6,201 bases of DNA from DAOSVX01 sp964616495 (GCA_964616495.1 CAZTRF010000055.1:1-6201); one strand, 5' to 3'. Shown: positions 1-5,995, counted from the first letter of the stretch. Made by a program: numbers and translations. The notes: generated by a model from the letters alone, not told the origin.

Positions 1-279
1 GAAACGGTAGCTGCTGTTGATTTAGAGGTGCCAGGAGCTGGAGAATTAATTGGTGGAAGTCAAAGAGAAGAAGATTATGAAAAACTTGTTAATAGAGCTA
101 AAACAATGGGCGTTGATTTAGATACTATTGATTGGTTCTTAAATTTAAGACGTTATGGAGGATGTATTCATAGTGGGTTTGGAATGGGATTTGAAAGATT
201 AATTATTTATTTAACAGGAATAGAAAACATTAGAGATGTAATACCATTTCCAAGAACTCCTAATAACTGTGAATATTAA
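1..279 (+). CDS. asnS: Asparaginyl-tRNA synthetase, C-terminal part (5' end outside window)
   Basis: Class IIb aminoacyl-tRNA synthetase that charges tRNA-Asn with asparagine in the cytoplasm. The frame is open from base 1, so the gene starts upstream; only the last 92 residues are present, ending at TAA. Seen directly: the stretch VPGAGELIGGSQREE near the start, typical of the AsnRS/AspRS catalytic core; then RRYGG...HSGFGMGFERL (about residues 50-67), which is class II motif 3 with its ATP-binding Arg at about residue 66; then the terminal block ENIRDVIPFPRTPNN, which is characteristic of AsnRS rather than AspRS. A GTG at base 28 is internal and is not the start. The stop lies 5 bases before the next gene, so the two are probably co-transcribed. 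Motifs 1 and 2 and the anticodon-binding domain lie outside the window. Confidence 0.96.
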   Translation, partial: ETVAAVDLEVPGAGELIGGSQREEDYEKLVNRAKTMGVDLDTIDWFLNLRRYGGCIHSGFGMGFERLIIYLTGIENIRDVIPFPRTPNNCEY

Positions 280-284
280 TAATC

Positions 285-878
285 ATGAAATTAAAAGAAA
301 GTAAAAAAGTTTTTGAAACTAAGGAAGGCTTATTAGTTCCTACTAGTCGAATAAAAATAACAAGTATTAATGAGCCACTAATATGTACAACATTTTTAAG
401 AACATGTACTGCTATTTTAATCAAAACAAAAGACAGAGCCTATTTAGCTCATTATTATAGCCGTTGGGATGAGGTAGAATTTTTTCTTGATAGAATAGTG
501 AATAAAATTACTGGTGATAAAGAAATTATTATGTTTCCGGGAATATATACTTCTTTTAAAGCAATGGACTATTTAACTGGTAAGTATGGACCATGTAAAT
601 TGCAAAATCCTTTTGTTTTATTTGATTATAGATGCTATGGAGATAATAAACCATTCTTTCAACCGGTAGGAAGTATTGCCTATGATTTTAGTAGCGATAT
701 TCTATATGGCTATGATAGGGGTGAAAAAGGAAATATTTTATTTTCATACGATGAGAATTATATTAATATTAGTGATGCCAATCGAAAAAACGAATTGTTT
801 TTAGAGCCTTATAAAGAGTTTAAAAAAATAAGATGGAGAGATCCTGAGGAGGTAGATAATTATGGGAAGAGCTTATGA
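285..878 (+). CDS. Unrecognised 197-aa protein, possible CheD/NTAN1-like Cys-His fold
   Basis: I do not recognise this family with certainty. The product is soluble-looking, with no signal peptide or membrane segment, and rich in Tyr, Phe and Lys. The most suggestive part is residues 33-71: a hydrophobic strand with a Cys (C41 in RTCTAILI), a short charged turn, a second strand ending in LAHY (H56), then an acidic helix (WDEVEFFLDRIV). That strand-Cys-strand-His order recalls the CheD deamidase and NTAN1 N-terminal asparagine amidohydrolase folds, where Cys and His are catalytic; this is inference from pattern only, and the Cys-His spacing here is about two residues shorter. The second half (residues 110-197) has no motif I know. 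The ATG has no visible Shine-Dalgarno sequence and follows asnS by 5 bases, so translation may be coupled to asnS. The TGA stop lies 17 bases inside the next gene, so it is part of the same operon. Confidence 0.85.
   Translation: MKLKESKKVFETKEGLLVPTSRIKITSINEPLICTTFLRTCTAILIKTKDRAYLAHYYSRWDEVEFFLDRIVNKITGDKEIIMFPGIYTSFKAMDYLTGKYGPCKLQNPFVLFDYRCYGDNKPFFQPVGSIAYDFSSDILYGYDRGEKGNILFSYDENYINISDANRKNELFLEPYKEFKKIRWRDPEEVDNYGKSL
846..853 (+). promoter_or_regulatory. Strong ribosome binding site for the YebC-family gene
   Basis: GAGGAGGT lies 8 bases before the ATG at 862 and inside the coding end of the preceding gene. It fixes the start of the YebC-family protein at 862 even though this creates a 17-base overlap. 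It is the best Shine-Dalgarno match in the window that sits in front of a real gene. Confidence 0.85.
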
Positions 879-1578
879 AGTAAGAAAAGCTAGTATTCAA
901 AAAACTGGAGCAATAAAAGCTAAAATATATTCAACTTATGCGAAAGAAATATATTTAGCAGCTAGAAGTGGAGTTCCTGAAATAGATTCTAACGTTAGTT
1001 TAAAAAGAATAGTTGAGAAAGCTAAAAAAGAACAGGTTCCTAGTGATATTATTGATAGGGCTATTAAAAAAGCGGCTAGCAATGATAAAGAAAATTATGA
1101 AACTGTCTATTATGAATGTATTGGGCCTGAAGGATCAACAGTTATTGCCAAATGTTTAACCGATAATGTTAATAGAACAATAAGTTTTATTAGAGAGGCT
1201 TGTAATAAAGCCAAAACTAAAATGGGTAGTGCTGGAAGTATATCTTATAATTATGATAACCTAGGTATTATAGTAATAAAAGGTTTTAATAGCGAAGAAC
1301 TCTTTGAAAAATTATTGGATTCAGAAATTGAAATAATTGATTATGAAGAAGAGAATAATGAGATTACCATTACTATGAATCCTACCGATGTTCATAAAGT
1401 AAAAGATGTTATTGAATTAATCAACCCTAAAGTTGATTATATTGTTGATGAAACTGGCATGTATCCTAAAGATAAGGTTACACTAACCGGAGCATCATTA
1501 GACCAATTTAATAAATTTATTACCCTTTTAAATGATGTAGAAGATATTACTGAGATATATCATAACGTAAATGAATAA
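862..1578 (+). CDS. yebC: YebC/TACO1-family translation factor (YebC2-like)
   Basis: Full-length YebC/PmpR/TACO1 family protein of 238 residues, the usual size. Seen directly: basic N-terminus MGRAYEVRKASIQ; the helical segment KEIYLAARSGVPEIDSN; the family signature VPSDIIDRAIKKA (about residues 58-71); then YECIGPEGSTVI and LTDNVNRTISFIREACNK, followed by the GSAGSISY block (about 121-128) that leads into the two C-terminal alpha/beta domains. The MGR start and the RAIKKA...ENYE-type middle resemble the YebC2 branch (E. coli YeeN, B. subtilis YeeI) more than the classical YebC with its MAGHSKW start. The family was long annotated as a DNA-binding transcriptional regulator; recent work on TACO1, YebC and YebC2 supports a ribosome-associated role in relieving stalling at proline-rich stretches. 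It shares an operon with asnS, which fits a translation role. A terminator follows directly. Confidence 0.93.
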   Translation: MGRAYEVRKASIQKTGAIKAKIYSTYAKEIYLAARSGVPEIDSNVSLKRIVEKAKKEQVPSDIIDRAIKKAASNDKENYETVYYECIGPEGSTVIAKCLTDNVNRTISFIREACNKAKTKMGSAGSISYNYDNLGIIVIKGFNSEELFEKLLDSEIEIIDYEEENNEITITMNPTDVHKVKDVIELINPKVDYIVDETGMYPKDKVTLTGASLDQFNKFITLLNDVEDITEIYHNVNE

Positions 1579-1579
1579 C

Positions 1580-1604
1580 AAACTAGATTTATTCTAGTTT
1601 TTTT
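1580..1604 (+). terminator. Rho-independent terminator after the yebC-like gene
   Basis: An 8-bp perfect stem AAACTAGA (1580-1587) / TCTAGTTT (1593-1600) encloses a 5-base loop and runs into seven T (1598-1604). It starts two bases after the stop codon and separates the asnS-yebC run from the membrane glycosyltransferase. The stem is AT-rich, so strength is probably moderate. Confidence 0.8.
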
Positions 1605-1606
1605 AT

Positions 1607-1618
1607 TATAATTATAAT
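1607..1618 (+). promoter_or_regulatory. Tandem TATAAT -10 candidates abutting the start codon
   Basis: Two consecutive TATAAT hexamers (1607-1612 and 1613-1618) lie between the terminator and the tandem ATG codons at 1617 and 1620. The second overlaps the first ATG. No convincing -35 hexamer is seen 16-18 bases upstream. If the first is used, transcription would begin near 1618-1620, leaving almost no 5' leader. In DNA this AT-rich a TATAAT can arise by chance, so this is a weak call. Confidence 0.35.
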
Positions 1619-2678
1619 GATGAAAAAAGAAGATTTGAAAAAAGTAAGTATTTTATTTTTAATATCGAGAGTACCCTTTATATTAGTTTTAATTGTTAGT
1701 TTAATTAAAACTGGAGGGGTAGACTTTTTATCTAATTATGATGCTATTCATTATTTAAATCTGGCCAAATATGGCTATGCCGGAGATTTCTTATATGCTT
1801 TTTTTCCTTTATATTCTTTTTTAATAAGATTGATTGGTATTACCGGAATTAATTATCAATTAATAGGGGTATTGATATCTAACGTTTTCACTTATCTAAG
1901 CACCATTCTTATTTATAAAATGGTTAAGAGGAATATTAAGTGGTTTTTAGTAACTCCTATTTTAATTTACACATCAGTTATTTATACTGAGAGTTTATTT
2001 ATTTTTTTATCATTATGGGCTTTTTATCTTTATCGTGAAAAAAAGTATATTCCGGCCAGTTTTATAGTAGGACTAAGTATTTTAACCAGAAATATAGGAT
2101 GTATATTACTGTTAACCATGGGAATAGATATTTTATATCGAAAATATAAGTTAAAAACCGAAAAAAAAGAGTTAAAAGAGATAATTGCTTATGGGTTAAT
2201 AGCTATTGTTATAGGTTGTGTATATCCAGTGTACTTATATATTAAAACTGGTAGTTTTCTTACTTTTGTAACAGTTCAAGGAGATATTTGGTACCGAGTA
2301 TTTACTACTCCAATTCATGCCTTTATCTGGGATATTAAAGTGATTTTAAATCACAATGGATATTGGTTTTGTATATTGGTAAGTGCTTTTAATTGGTTTT
2401 CTTATATTTTTGGAATGGTTATTGGTTTTAAATTTATTAAAAAAGATTTATTTTTAGGATTATATACTTTATTATCAGTTCTATTTTTAAGTTTTTCTTT
2501 TAGAAACGCTGAAGCCTGGGAAGCTTTAGCTAGTCCTAGTTTATATCGTTATATTTTTGGAATCTTTGCTTTGTATTTATACCCTTATAAAAACAAACAT
2601 AACATTCTTTTAATTACTTTTTGTATAATGGGTTTTGCTAGTGTATGGTTTTATTATCTGAAATATTTTTTAGCGTAA
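1617..2678 (+). CDS. PIG-V-like GT-C family membrane glycosyltransferase
   Basis: Polytopic membrane protein of 353 residues resembling the PIG-V / bacterial 'mannosyltransferase' group of GT-C enzymes, which transfer sugar from a polyprenyl-phosphate donor on the outer face of the membrane. Seen directly: a first membrane helix at about 9-30; then SNYDAIHYLNLAKYGY (39-54) with the acidic D42 where GT-C enzymes place the catalytic Asp; AFFPLY (61-66), the FPxYP-like element; YTESLFIFLSLWAFYLY (123-139) and GLSILTRNIG (152-161), both typical of PIG-V relatives; further hydrophobic helices at about 187-210, 245-270, 280-295 and 329-350. The donor and acceptor cannot be told from sequence. It starts with tandem ATG codons, and no Shine-Dalgarno sequence is visible, so 1620 is an equal alternative start. 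It stands alone between a terminator and the promoter of the two-component genes. The family call is fairly good, but the exact substrate is unknown. Confidence 0.82.
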   Translation: MMKKEDLKKVSILFLISRVPFILVLIVSLIKTGGVDFLSNYDAIHYLNLAKYGYAGDFLYAFFPLYSFLIRLIGITGINYQLIGVLISNVFTYLSTILIYKMVKRNIKWFLVTPILIYTSVIYTESLFIFLSLWAFYLYREKKYIPASFIVGLSILTRNIGCILLLTMGIDILYRKYKLKTEKKELKEIIAYGLIAIVIGCVYPVYLYIKTGSFLTFVTVQGDIWYRVFTTPIHAFIWDIKVILNHNGYWFCILVSAFNWFSYIFGMVIGFKFIKKDLFLGLYTLLSVLFLSFSFRNAEAWEALASPSLYRYIFGIFALYLYPYKNKHNILLITFCIMGFASVWFYYLKYFLA

Positions 2679-2679
2679 A

Positions 2680-2710
2680 CTTCATGTATTTTTCACAAAT
2701 ATATTATAAT
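2680..2710 (+). promoter_or_regulatory. Two-copy PhoB-like box and promoter of the response regulator gene
   Basis: Direct repeats CTTCAT (2680-2685) and TTTCAC (2691-2696) start exactly 11 bases apart, one helical turn, followed after 8 bases by a consensus TATAAT (2705-2710). The 11-base tandem geometry is that of OmpR/PhoB-family operators, in which the box replaces the -35 element. The same TTCAT-N6-TTCAC order recurs after the kinase gene at 4766. The likely binder is the response regulator encoded directly downstream, giving autoregulation; that assignment is inferred. Transcription would begin near 2717, about 12 bases before the ATG. Confidence 0.6.
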
Positions 2711-2728
2711 ATGTAGACGGGTGGTAGT

Positions 2729-3391
2729 ATGAAAATCTTAGTTGTTGACGATGAAGAATTAATTAGAAACGTTATAAAAGAATATGGTCTTATGGAAGGA
2801 TATAACGTTTTAGAGGCGGAAGACGGGTTAGAGGCCATTAAAATGGTTAAAGAAGAAGACTTTGATGTTATTATAATGGATATTATGATGCCCAAATTGG
2901 ATGGTTATAAAGCAATAGCCGAAATTAAAAAAATTAAACCTGTTCCTTTTATTATTTTATCAGCTCGAAATGAAGAGTTTGATAAATTATATGGCTTTGA
3001 TTTAGGTATAGATGATTATTTAACTAAACCTTTTTCTCCTAGAGAATTGATGTCTAGAATAAAGGTTGTTACTAAAAGAAATAAAACCGCAACTAAAAAA
3101 TACATTTTTGATGAATTGGTTATTGATGATGAAGGACATGAAGTTTATGTAGGTAAAGAAAAACTGGTCTTGACTCCTAAAGAATATGACTTATTAAAAT
3201 ATTTGGTTCAAAATAAAAATATAGCTTTGTCTCGTGAACAGTTATTATCTAACATATGGGGATATGATTTTTATGGGGATGATCGCACTATTGATACCCA
3301 TATTAAAACTTTAAGAAAATCTTTAAAAAAATATAGTCAAAATATTATAACGGTTAGAGGAATGGGGTATAAATTTGAATTTAAAGAATAA
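2729..3391 (+). CDS. OmpR/PhoB-family response regulator
   Basis: Cytoplasmic DNA-binding response regulator of 220 residues, the usual length for this family. Receiver domain (about 1-118): acidic pocket D7-D8-E9, phosphoacceptor D51 in VIIMDIMMP, switch Ser S78 in FIILSAR, and conserved K100 in YLTKPFSP. C-terminal winged-helix domain (about 124-219): LTPKEYDLLKYL, then SREQLLSNIWGYDF, the recognition-helix region RTIDTHIKTLRKSL, and the terminal hairpin VRGMGYKFE. All key residues are present, so the protein should be functional. The nearest named relatives by eye are the PhoP/PhoB/WalR group; the exact orthology is not resolvable here, but the 11-base TTCAT/TTCAC repeats upstream favour a PhoB/PhoP-like role. 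A GGTGG-type weak ribosome site (2720-2724) precedes the ATG. The 3' end overlaps the kinase gene by 17 bases, so the two are co-expressed. Confidence 0.95.
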   Translation: MKILVVDDEELIRNVIKEYGLMEGYNVLEAEDGLEAIKMVKEEDFDVIIMDIMMPKLDGYKAIAEIKKIKPVPFIILSARNEEFDKLYGFDLGIDDYLTKPFSPRELMSRIKVVTKRNKTATKKYIFDELVIDDEGHEVYVGKEKLVLTPKEYDLLKYLVQNKNIALSREQLLSNIWGYDFYGDDRTIDTHIKTLRKSLKKYSQNIITVRGMGYKFEFKE

Positions 3392-4763
3392 GAAAAATAG
3401 TTTGCTTTATAAAACACTATTAAATATAGTGCTTTTTGTAGTGTTTATTTTACTTATTTTATGGATTACTCAAATAGTATTTTTAAACTTTTTTTATGAA
3501 AAATATACCATTAATACTATGAATAATATTAAATCGGAAATTAAAGAAGAGCCTTTGGAAAATCTAGATAGCAAGTTAGAAACCCTAGCTTATGAAAATA
3601 ATATTTGCATTGAACAAATTAGTAACTCAGAAATTAAGACCTATAATAGTAAAATAAAAGGATGTCAATTAGGAAAGAATAATCCCAAAATTATTAACTT
3701 TGAAGTAGGAATGATTAATGGAAATACTTCAAGTAGATTAGAATTAACTAATCCTAATTTAAACACAAAATCTTTATTATATGGTATGAAAAAAGATAAT
3801 TATTTTGTTTTTATATATACAACTTTAGAAGATTTAAATTCAACGACAGTGATACTAAAAAGTCAGTTAATATACATAACTTTAATTGTAATGATAATAG
3901 GGTGCTTTATGTCTTATTTTATATCAAAAAGGATAACATCGCCAATTATTAAAATGACCAAAAGTGCTAAAAAAATGGGCGAAGGAAATTATGATGTTCG
4001 TTTTGAAAAAGATGGAATTACAGAGATAGATGAACTGGCCGACACTCTTAACTATACTACTCATGAATTATCTAAGTCTTTAGAATTAAGAAGAGATTTA
4101 ATGGCTAACGTTAGCCATGATTTGAAGACACCATTAACAATGATAAAGGCTTATGCTGAAATGGTAAAAGATTATACATACAAAGATAAAAATAAAAGAA
4201 ATGATAATTTAGATACTATTATTAAAGAAACTGATCGTTTAAATATTTTAGTTAATGATATTTTAGATTTGTCTAAATTACAGGCGTCAAAAGAAGATAT
4301 AACTCTTACTGAATTTGATTTGGTAAAAGAAATAAAAGAATTAATAAAAAGATATCAATATTTAGCGGATAGTGAAAACTATAAAATTAAATATGAAGGT
4401 CTAAAAAAAGCTGTTATTAATGCTGATAAAAATAAAATAAATCAGGTTATGTATAATTTAGTAAATAATGCTCTTAATTATACCGGTAAAGATAAGACCG
4501 TTATTATTTCATTGATAGAAGAGAAAAGCAGATTGTTATTTTCAGTAAAAGATAGTGGTAAAGGAATTGATGAAGAAGAATTAAAGTATATTTGGGACAA
4601 GTATTATAAAAGCGAGAAAAATCATCAACGTAGTAAGATAGGGACAGGTATTGGACTTTCAATAGTAAAAGAAATATTAAACTATCATGATTATGAATAT
4701 GGAGTAAAAAGTATTAAAGGTAAAGGTTCAACTTTTTATTTCTATATTGACACTAAGAAATAA
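3375..4763 (+). CDS. Membrane sensor histidine kinase, partner of the response regulator
   Basis: PhoR/WalK-type sensor kinase of 462 residues, starting at TTG inside the end of the response regulator gene. Order of parts: a basic N-terminus; membrane helix 1 at about 13-37; an extracytoplasmic sensor region at about 38-163 with two Cys (C78, C97) and no known domain; membrane helix 2 at about 164-184; HAMP linker at about 185-238 (SKRITSPI...EIDELADTLN); the HisKA dimerisation domain with the H box NVSHDLKTPL, phosphorylated H248; and an HATPase_c domain with N box NLVNNALNY (361-369), G1 box DSGKGI (393-398) and G2 box GTGIGLSIV (423-431). All catalytic boxes are intact. The TTG at 3375 is chosen for the basic stretch it adds before helix 1 and the GGGG seven bases upstream; a TTG at 3402 is a possible alternative. 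The signal sensed is unknown. The three-copy operator lies immediately after the stop. Confidence 0.93.
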   Translation: MNLKNKKNSLLYKTLLNIVLFVVFILLILWITQIVFLNFFYEKYTINTMNNIKSEIKEEPLENLDSKLETLAYENNICIEQISNSEIKTYNSKIKGCQLGKNNPKIINFEVGMINGNTSSRLELTNPNLNTKSLLYGMKKDNYFVFIYTTLEDLNSTTVILKSQLIYITLIVMIIGCFMSYFISKRITSPIIKMTKSAKKMGEGNYDVRFEKDGITEIDELADTLNYTTHELSKSLELRRDLMANVSHDLKTPLTMIKAYAEMVKDYTYKDKNKRNDNLDTIIKETDRLNILVNDILDLSKLQASKEDITLTEFDLVKEIKELIKRYQYLADSENYKIKYEGLKKAVINADKNKINQVMYNLVNNALNYTGKDKTVIISLIEEKSRLLFSVKDSGKGIDEEELKYIWDKYYKSEKNHQRSKIGTGIGLSIVKEILNYHDYEYGVKSIKGKGSTFYFYIDTKK

Positions 4764-4764
4764 C

Positions 4765-4808
4765 TTTCATATTTTCTTCACTTAGATTTCATATTGATAA
4801 GGTATGAT
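4765..4808 (+). promoter_or_regulatory. Three-copy PhoB-like operator and promoter
   Basis: Three direct repeats, TTTCAT (4765-4770), CTTCAC (4776-4781) and TTTCAT (4787-4792), recur with an exact 11-base period. The third ends ten bases before TATGAT (4803-4808), a good -10 element. From memory of the E. coli phoA Pho box (TGTCAT-N5-TGTCAC, then ten bases to TATAGT), the hexamer order, the spacing and the distance to -10 all match. No separate consensus -35 is visible, as expected for an activator-dependent promoter. The likely activator is the response regulator at 2729. Transcription would begin near 4815 and head towards 4910-4944. Confidence 0.65.
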
Positions 4809-4814
4809 GTAAAT

Positions 4815-4944
4815 ATGAAAGGAGAAGTGATATAAAAATTTAGATAAATCAAAATATAAAAAAATAATAAACTCTTTTACAACAAAAAACGAACTCAAAC
4901 TCACGCTTTAAGGAAAAGATGAAAAATATCTTTTCCTTTTTTTT
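4815..4944 (+). ncRNA. Candidate short transcript (small RNA or attenuated leader) under the PhoB-like promoter
   Basis: The stretch between the predicted start site (near 4815) and the terminator (to 4944) is about 130 bases, the size of a bacterial small RNA. It has no intact gene. An AAAGGAG (4818-4824) followed by AAGTGAT resembles a near-complete Shine-Dalgarno sequence, yet the codons after it are quickly stopped: ATG at 4815 gives only six codons (MKGEVI) and GTG at 4827 only two. One extra base after 4833 would create an ATG with a 26-codon frame ending at 4911, so a broken small gene is possible, though the CTC and ACG codons near its end are unlike the neighbours. The call rests on promoter plus terminator only, without homology to a known RNA family. 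Confidence 0.4.
4910..4944 (+). terminator. Strong rho-independent terminator between kinase and popT-like gene
   Basis: An 11-bp perfect stem (4910-4920, AAGGAAAAGAT, pairing with 4928-4938, ATCTTTTCCTT) with a 7-base loop GAAAAAT runs directly into eight T (4937-4944). It would end both the kinase read-through transcript and the short transcript from 4815, and it insulates the popT-like gene downstream unless read-through is regulated. Confidence 0.9.
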
Positions 4945-4955
4945 GAGATTTATAG

Positions 4956-4973
4956 TATACTTATAATAGGTGA
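4956..4973 (+). promoter_or_regulatory. Candidate -10 elements and ribosome site for the popT-like gene
   Basis: TATACT (4956-4961) and TATAAT (4962-4967) follow each other closely after the terminator, and AGGTGA (4968-4973) lies 4 bases before the ATG as a short Shine-Dalgarno sequence. TATACT leaves room for the ribosome site in the transcript; TATAAT would remove most of it. A TTGAGA at 4943 is too close to either to be a standard -35. A separate promoter is expected because of the strong terminator just upstream. Confidence 0.4.
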
Positions 4974-4977
4974 AATT

Positions 4978-5814
4978 ATGAAACAAACAATATTATTATT
5001 TTTAAAAGGATTTGTTATTGGAATAGCTAATATTGTTCCTGGAGTAAGTGGAGGAACTTTGGCTATTACTTTAGGAATATACGAAAAAATTATTGGAGCT
5101 GTAACTCACTTTTTTAGTAAATTTAAAGAAAATTTAAAACTTTTGATTCCTATTGGAATAGGAGCGGTAGTTTCTATATTGGCCTTAAGTAAGCTAATAA
5201 ACTTTTCTTTGGCCAATTATAAAATAGAAACTGTTTTATTATTTGTAGGACTTATTTTAGGAGGAGTACCGGTTTTATGTAATAAAATAAATAAAACCAA
5301 ACCTAAAATATCTTATATAATAATATTTATTATTACTTTTGGTTTAATAGTTTTATTTGCTTTTTTAACTCCTAAAAATAATACGGTTAATCTAGATGTT
5401 ATTAATCTTAAACAAGTTATTTTATTATTTATTATTGGAATAGTTGCGGCAGCAACTATGGTTATTCCTGGTATTAGTGGTTCTTTTGTTTTAATGCTAT
5501 TAGGATATTATGAACCAATAGTAGAAGTCATTAGTAAGATAACTGATTTTAGTCATATAGGCCATTCATTGATGGTTTTAGTTCCTTTTGGAATAGGGAT
5601 AGTAGTAGGAATATTTTTAATAGCTAAATTAATAGAATGGTTATTAAAAAAATATGAAGTGCCTACCTATTATGGGATCATTGGTTTTGTTTTAAGTTCT
5701 ATATTAGCTATTTTCATTCCATTATCAGGATGGAATATTACTAGTACTTCAATTGGGTTGGTTTTGTGTTTCTTAGGGTTTATAGGTGCCTATAAACTAT
5801 CGAAGTTTGAATAG
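4978..5814 (+). CDS. popT: DUF368 / PopT-family undecaprenyl-phosphate translocase
   Basis: Integral membrane protein of 278 residues of the DUF368 family. Members named PopT were shown, alongside the DedA protein UptA, to bring undecaprenyl phosphate back across the membrane for reuse in peptidoglycan and other wall polymers. Seen directly: the family's twin motif, NIVPGVSGGT (18-27) followed by LGIYE, and MVIPGISGSF (161-170) followed by LGYYE, which marks two related halves, as in transporters with inverted repeats. Hydrophobic helices at about 5-25, 54-75, 83-101, 111-131, 146-165, 195-220 and 230-275 fill most of the protein. A short AGGTGA ribosome site precedes the ATG. The gene follows a strong terminator and ends with TAG overlapping the ribosome site of the next small gene. 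Family call is firm; the transport role is carried over from characterised homologues. Confidence 0.92.
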   Translation: MKQTILLFLKGFVIGIANIVPGVSGGTLAITLGIYEKIIGAVTHFFSKFKENLKLLIPIGIGAVVSILALSKLINFSLANYKIETVLLFVGLILGGVPVLCNKINKTKPKISYIIIFIITFGLIVLFAFLTPKNNTVNLDVINLKQVILLFIIGIVAAATMVIPGISGSFVLMLLGYYEPIVEVISKITDFSHIGHSLMVLVPFGIGIVVGIFLIAKLIEWLLKKYEVPTYYGIIGFVLSSILAIFIPLSGWNITSTSIGLVLCFLGFIGAYKLSKFE

Positions 5815-5822
5815 GAATAATT

Positions 5823-5984
5823 ATGAAAAAAGGATTTATAGCTATGTCATTAGTATACACATTTTTTATCTTATTTGTGGCCATAATGCTTGCGATACTG
5901 GTTAACTATGCTCATACTAGAACTTTAGTAGTTAGCCTTAATAATGAAATAATAGTTGATTTAGAAGCGAATGTTTATTGGTAA
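5823..5984 (+). CDS. Small 53-aa single-pass membrane protein, pilin-like N-terminus
   Basis: Short gene of 53 codons plus stop. The ATG has an AGGAA ribosome site (5813-5817, overlapping the stop of the popT-like gene) about 5 bases upstream, so translation coupling is likely. The product begins MKKGFIAMSL, has one strong hydrophobic helix at about 5-28 (VYTFFILFVAIMLAILV) and a short polar tail ending in VYW. The KKGF start followed directly by a long hydrophobic helix resembles type IV prepilin or competence pseudopilin N-termini, with possible cleavage after G4. The usual Glu at position +5 of the mature protein is absent (Ser9 is at about that place), so this could equally be an unrelated small anchor protein. 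Codon use matches the neighbours. The gene is probably real given start, spacing and ribosome site. Confidence 0.6.
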   Translation: MKKGFIAMSLVYTFFILFVAIMLAILVNYAHTRTLVVSLNNEIIVDLEANVYW

Positions 5985-5995
5985 AAATCCCTTGC

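Noticed and set aside
876..893. Possible TGA=Trp code extending the 197-residue protein
   Set aside because: Reading through TGA adds only five codons before TAG, and Trp is TGG throughout the window. The standard code explains every gene.
2704..2895. Open frame on the minus strand, 63 codons, Ser/Ile-rich
   Set aside because: It lies opposite the 5' end of the response regulator, whose conserved residues are intact there, and it would cover that gene's promoter. Its low-complexity composition is what the reverse complement of an Asp/Glu/Lys-rich gene gives.
4834..4911. 26-codon frame (KNLDKSKYKK...) after the orphan ribosome site
   Set aside because: It has no start codon in frame (TGA and TAT precede it) and its last codons (CTC, CTC, ACG) are unlike the neighbours. 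It is kept only as a possible relic in the findings, not as a gene.
4943..4967. TTGAGA as the -35 element for TATAAT upstream of the popT-like gene
   Set aside because: The spacer is 13 bases, too short for a sigma-70-type promoter, and the hexamer overlaps the terminator T-tract.
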